Shown here piece by piece: positions 62,951 through 64,000 of a stretch of DNA of 64,000 nt. The first letter of the stretch is position 1; each line of letters opens with the position of its first letter. The position numbers were made by a program, and so were the translations under genes. Under the pieces are notes generated by a model. It was given only the letters and a program-made list of their open reading frames with translations. It made no database searches and was not told the origin of the DNA. The stretch spans positions 16,866 to 80,865 of the forward strand of contig NZ_JAAGWH010000010.1 in NCBI RefSeq assembly GCF_010682105.1. The letters run 5' to 3'. The DNA comes from Modestobacter muralis. Its GTDB lineage: Bacteria; Actinomycetota; Actinomycetes; Mycobacteriales; Geodermatophilaceae.

Positions 62951-63891
62951 CGCGGGTCTCCTGTCGTGGGGAGCGGGGCGCCGGTGCTCCGGGCCAGCTC
63001 GGTGGTGAGGTCGACCAGCCGGTCGACGACACCGGGGGCCAGGTGGTGGCCCATGCCGGCGATCTCGACGAACCTGGCACCGGGGACGGCGGCCGCGGTG
63101 GCCCGGCCGCCGGTGGGGTGCACCATCCGGTCGGTCGACCCGTGCACGACCAGCGTCGGCGCGGTGATCGAGGCGACCTCGGCCGTCCGGTCGCCGGAGG
63201 CCTGAATGGCGCCGATCTGCCGGGGCACCCCAGCCCGGGCGCGGACGCCGCCGCCGCGCTCCCAGAACCCGGTGGCCCAGGCGCGCTCGAGCTCCTCGTC
63301 GGGCAGCAGGGTCGATGAGCCGATGTGCGCCAGCATGCCCAGGTGCCGCTCGACGGAGTCCTCGACCGTGGGCGAGGGACCCTTCGCCAGCCGCAGCAGC
63401 GTCGACCGGGCGGGCTGGCCGACGGAGCGGTCGCCGGTGGTGGAGAAGATCGAGGTCAGGCTGGCGACCCGCTCGGGGTGCCGGGCGGCCAGCGTCTGGG
63501 CGATCATCCCGCCCATCGACATCCCCACCAGGTGCACCCGCTCGACGGCCAGGTGCTCCAGCAGGCCGAACGCGTCCGCGGCCATGTCGGCCAGGTCGTA
63601 GGCGTCGGCGCGGGGCCGGGCCAGCAGCTGGCGCAGCCGCCCGGGGCGGGGGGTGCCGATCTGGCTGGAGCGCCCGATGTCCCGGTTGTCGAACCGGACG
63701 ACGCGGAACCCGCGGGCGGTGAAGCCGTCGACCATCCGCTGCGGCCAGGAGGTGAGGTCGATGCCGAGCCCGGCGATCAGCAGCAGCGGGACGCCGTCGT
63801 CGGGGCCCTCGACGCGGTAGCAGATCCGCGGGCCGGCGGGCAGGTCGACGAACCGGTCGGCGGTGGTGGCGCCCAGGTCGGTGGCGGTCAT
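62947..63891 (-). CDS. Alpha/beta-fold hydrolase
   Basis: A 314-residue hydrolase with the nucleophile elbow LVGMSMGGMIAQTLA, the earlier DNRDIGRSSQIGTPRPG loop, the acid in VVHGSTDRMV and the catalytic His in EIAGMGHHLAPG. It lies between the SDR and an upstream gene and overlaps both by 4 bases (ATGA at each end). The set resembles the mycobacterial mymA operon (flavin monooxygenase, hydrolase, SDR). The substrate is unknown. Confidence 0.92.
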   Translation of the reverse strand: MTATDLGATTADRFVDLPAGPRICYRVEGPDDGVPLLLIAGLGIDLTSWPQRMVDGFTARGFRVVRFDNRDIGRSSQIGTPRPGRLRQLLARPRADAYDLADMAADAFGLLEHLAVERVHLVGMSMGGMIAQTLAARHPERVASLTSIFSTTGDRSVGQPARSTLLRLAKGPSPTVEDSVERHLGMLAHIGSSTLLPDEELERAWATGFWERGGGVRARAGVPRQIGAIQASGDRTAEVASITAPTLVVHGSTDRMVHPTGGRATAAAVPGARFVEIAGMGHHLAPGVVDRLVDLTTELARSTGAPLPTTGDPR

Positions 63892-64000
63892 GCCGGCACC
63901 GGGACCCGGGAGGAGAAGTGCAGCTCGGGGTCGACGACGCTGTCGGCCCGCAGCAGCTTGACGTCCGAGCGGTAGTCGGTCGAGGTCAGCCAGGGCATCC
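63888..64000 (-). CDS. 3' end of a coupled upstream gene, possibly flavin monooxygenase (partial)
   Basis: The minus strand is open from the right edge to a TGA at 63888 that overlaps the hydrolase ATG. About 36 codons are visible: MPWLTSTDYRSDVKLLRADS, then VVDPELHFSSRVPVPA. The PW...Y..D...L...V.DP.L.F pattern resembles the tail of EthA/MymA-type Baeyer-Villiger monooxygenases, which are typical operon partners of such SDR and hydrolase genes. The fragment is too short for certainty. Confidence 0.4.
   Translation of the reverse strand, partial: MPWLTSTDYRSDVKLLRADSVVDPELHFSSRVPVPA

Noticed and set aside
1..64000. CRISPR array, tRNA, rRNA, insertion sequence or prophage
   Set aside because: I saw no regular short direct repeats with spacers, no CCA-ending tRNA cloverleaf, no transposase or integrase frame and no base-composition island.

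Overview
The window is 64 kb of very GC-rich chromosome (third codon positions almost all G or C) with short intergenic gaps, many 4-base stop/start overlaps (ATGA, GTGA), frequent GTG starts and many genes that look leaderless. Together with a fused oleBC gene, an IcmF mutase, an NtaA/DmoA-type flavin monooxygenase cluster, a BldC-like protein and MmyB-like regulators, this points to a free-living actinomycete. A Geodermatophilaceae-type genome (Blastococcus, Geodermatophilus, Modestobacter) is my best inference and is not proven. I see no rRNA, tRNA, CRISPR, insertion sequence or phage module. The window opens inside one gene and closes inside another.

Layout. 0-4.7 kb: an operon for reduced-flavin monooxygenases (FAD/NAD(P)-binding protein end, two luciferase-like enzymes, flavin reductase), then a chromate transporter. 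4.7-9.9 kb: a small DUF4177 protein, a Na+/H+ antiporter, a sugar kinase, a Gfo/Idh/MocA dehydrogenase and two small conserved proteins. 9.9-11.9 kb: a coupled aminotransferase/omega-amidase pair. 12.0-13.1 kb: a protein of four tandem cold-shock domains. 13.2-16.8 kb: an acyl-CoA ligase behind a 13-codon leader ORF, converging on a membrane protein whose cytoplasmic part is a degraded sigma factor. 16.9-21.5 kb: the long-chain olefin operon oleA-oleBC-oleD. 21.7-26.3 kb: NAD kinase, a P450, a secreted LysM protein and an NAD(P)-binding protein. 26.3-30.0 kb: a PucR-type regulator divergent from a ferredoxin-reductase/fatty-acid-desaturase pair. 30.2-33.5 kb: icmF. 33.5-43.7 kb: mostly single accessory enzymes and regulators, including msrA, a UvrC-like GIY-YIG protein, an MmyB-like regulator/SDR pair, an esterase and a cysteine-desulfurase-like enzyme. 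43.7-46.4 kb: a MarR/MMPL efflux pair. 46.4-51 kb: nudK behind a coupled 60-codon ORF, a DeoR regulator and a cystine-type ABC transporter. 51-57 kb: an MmyB-like regulator divergent from a cupin/alcohol dehydrogenase/MFS operon, a nitroreductase, a DUF2332 protein and a BldC-like protein. 57.4-62.1 kb: ppsR-ppsA-aroG, linking pyruvate to PEP and PEP to the shikimate pathway. 62.1-64 kb: an SDR/hydrolase operon that continues off the right edge, probably from a flavin monooxygenase.

The observations most worth following up are the four-domain cold-shock protein with arginine/glycine-rich linkers, the sigma-like domain fused to a membrane anchor and ectodomain, a family of intergenic hairpins that share GGAGT/ACTCC edges but have different stems, mirrored leaderless promoters, and two tiny coupled ORFs. 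All calls rest on reading the sequence and on family knowledge. No database search was run.
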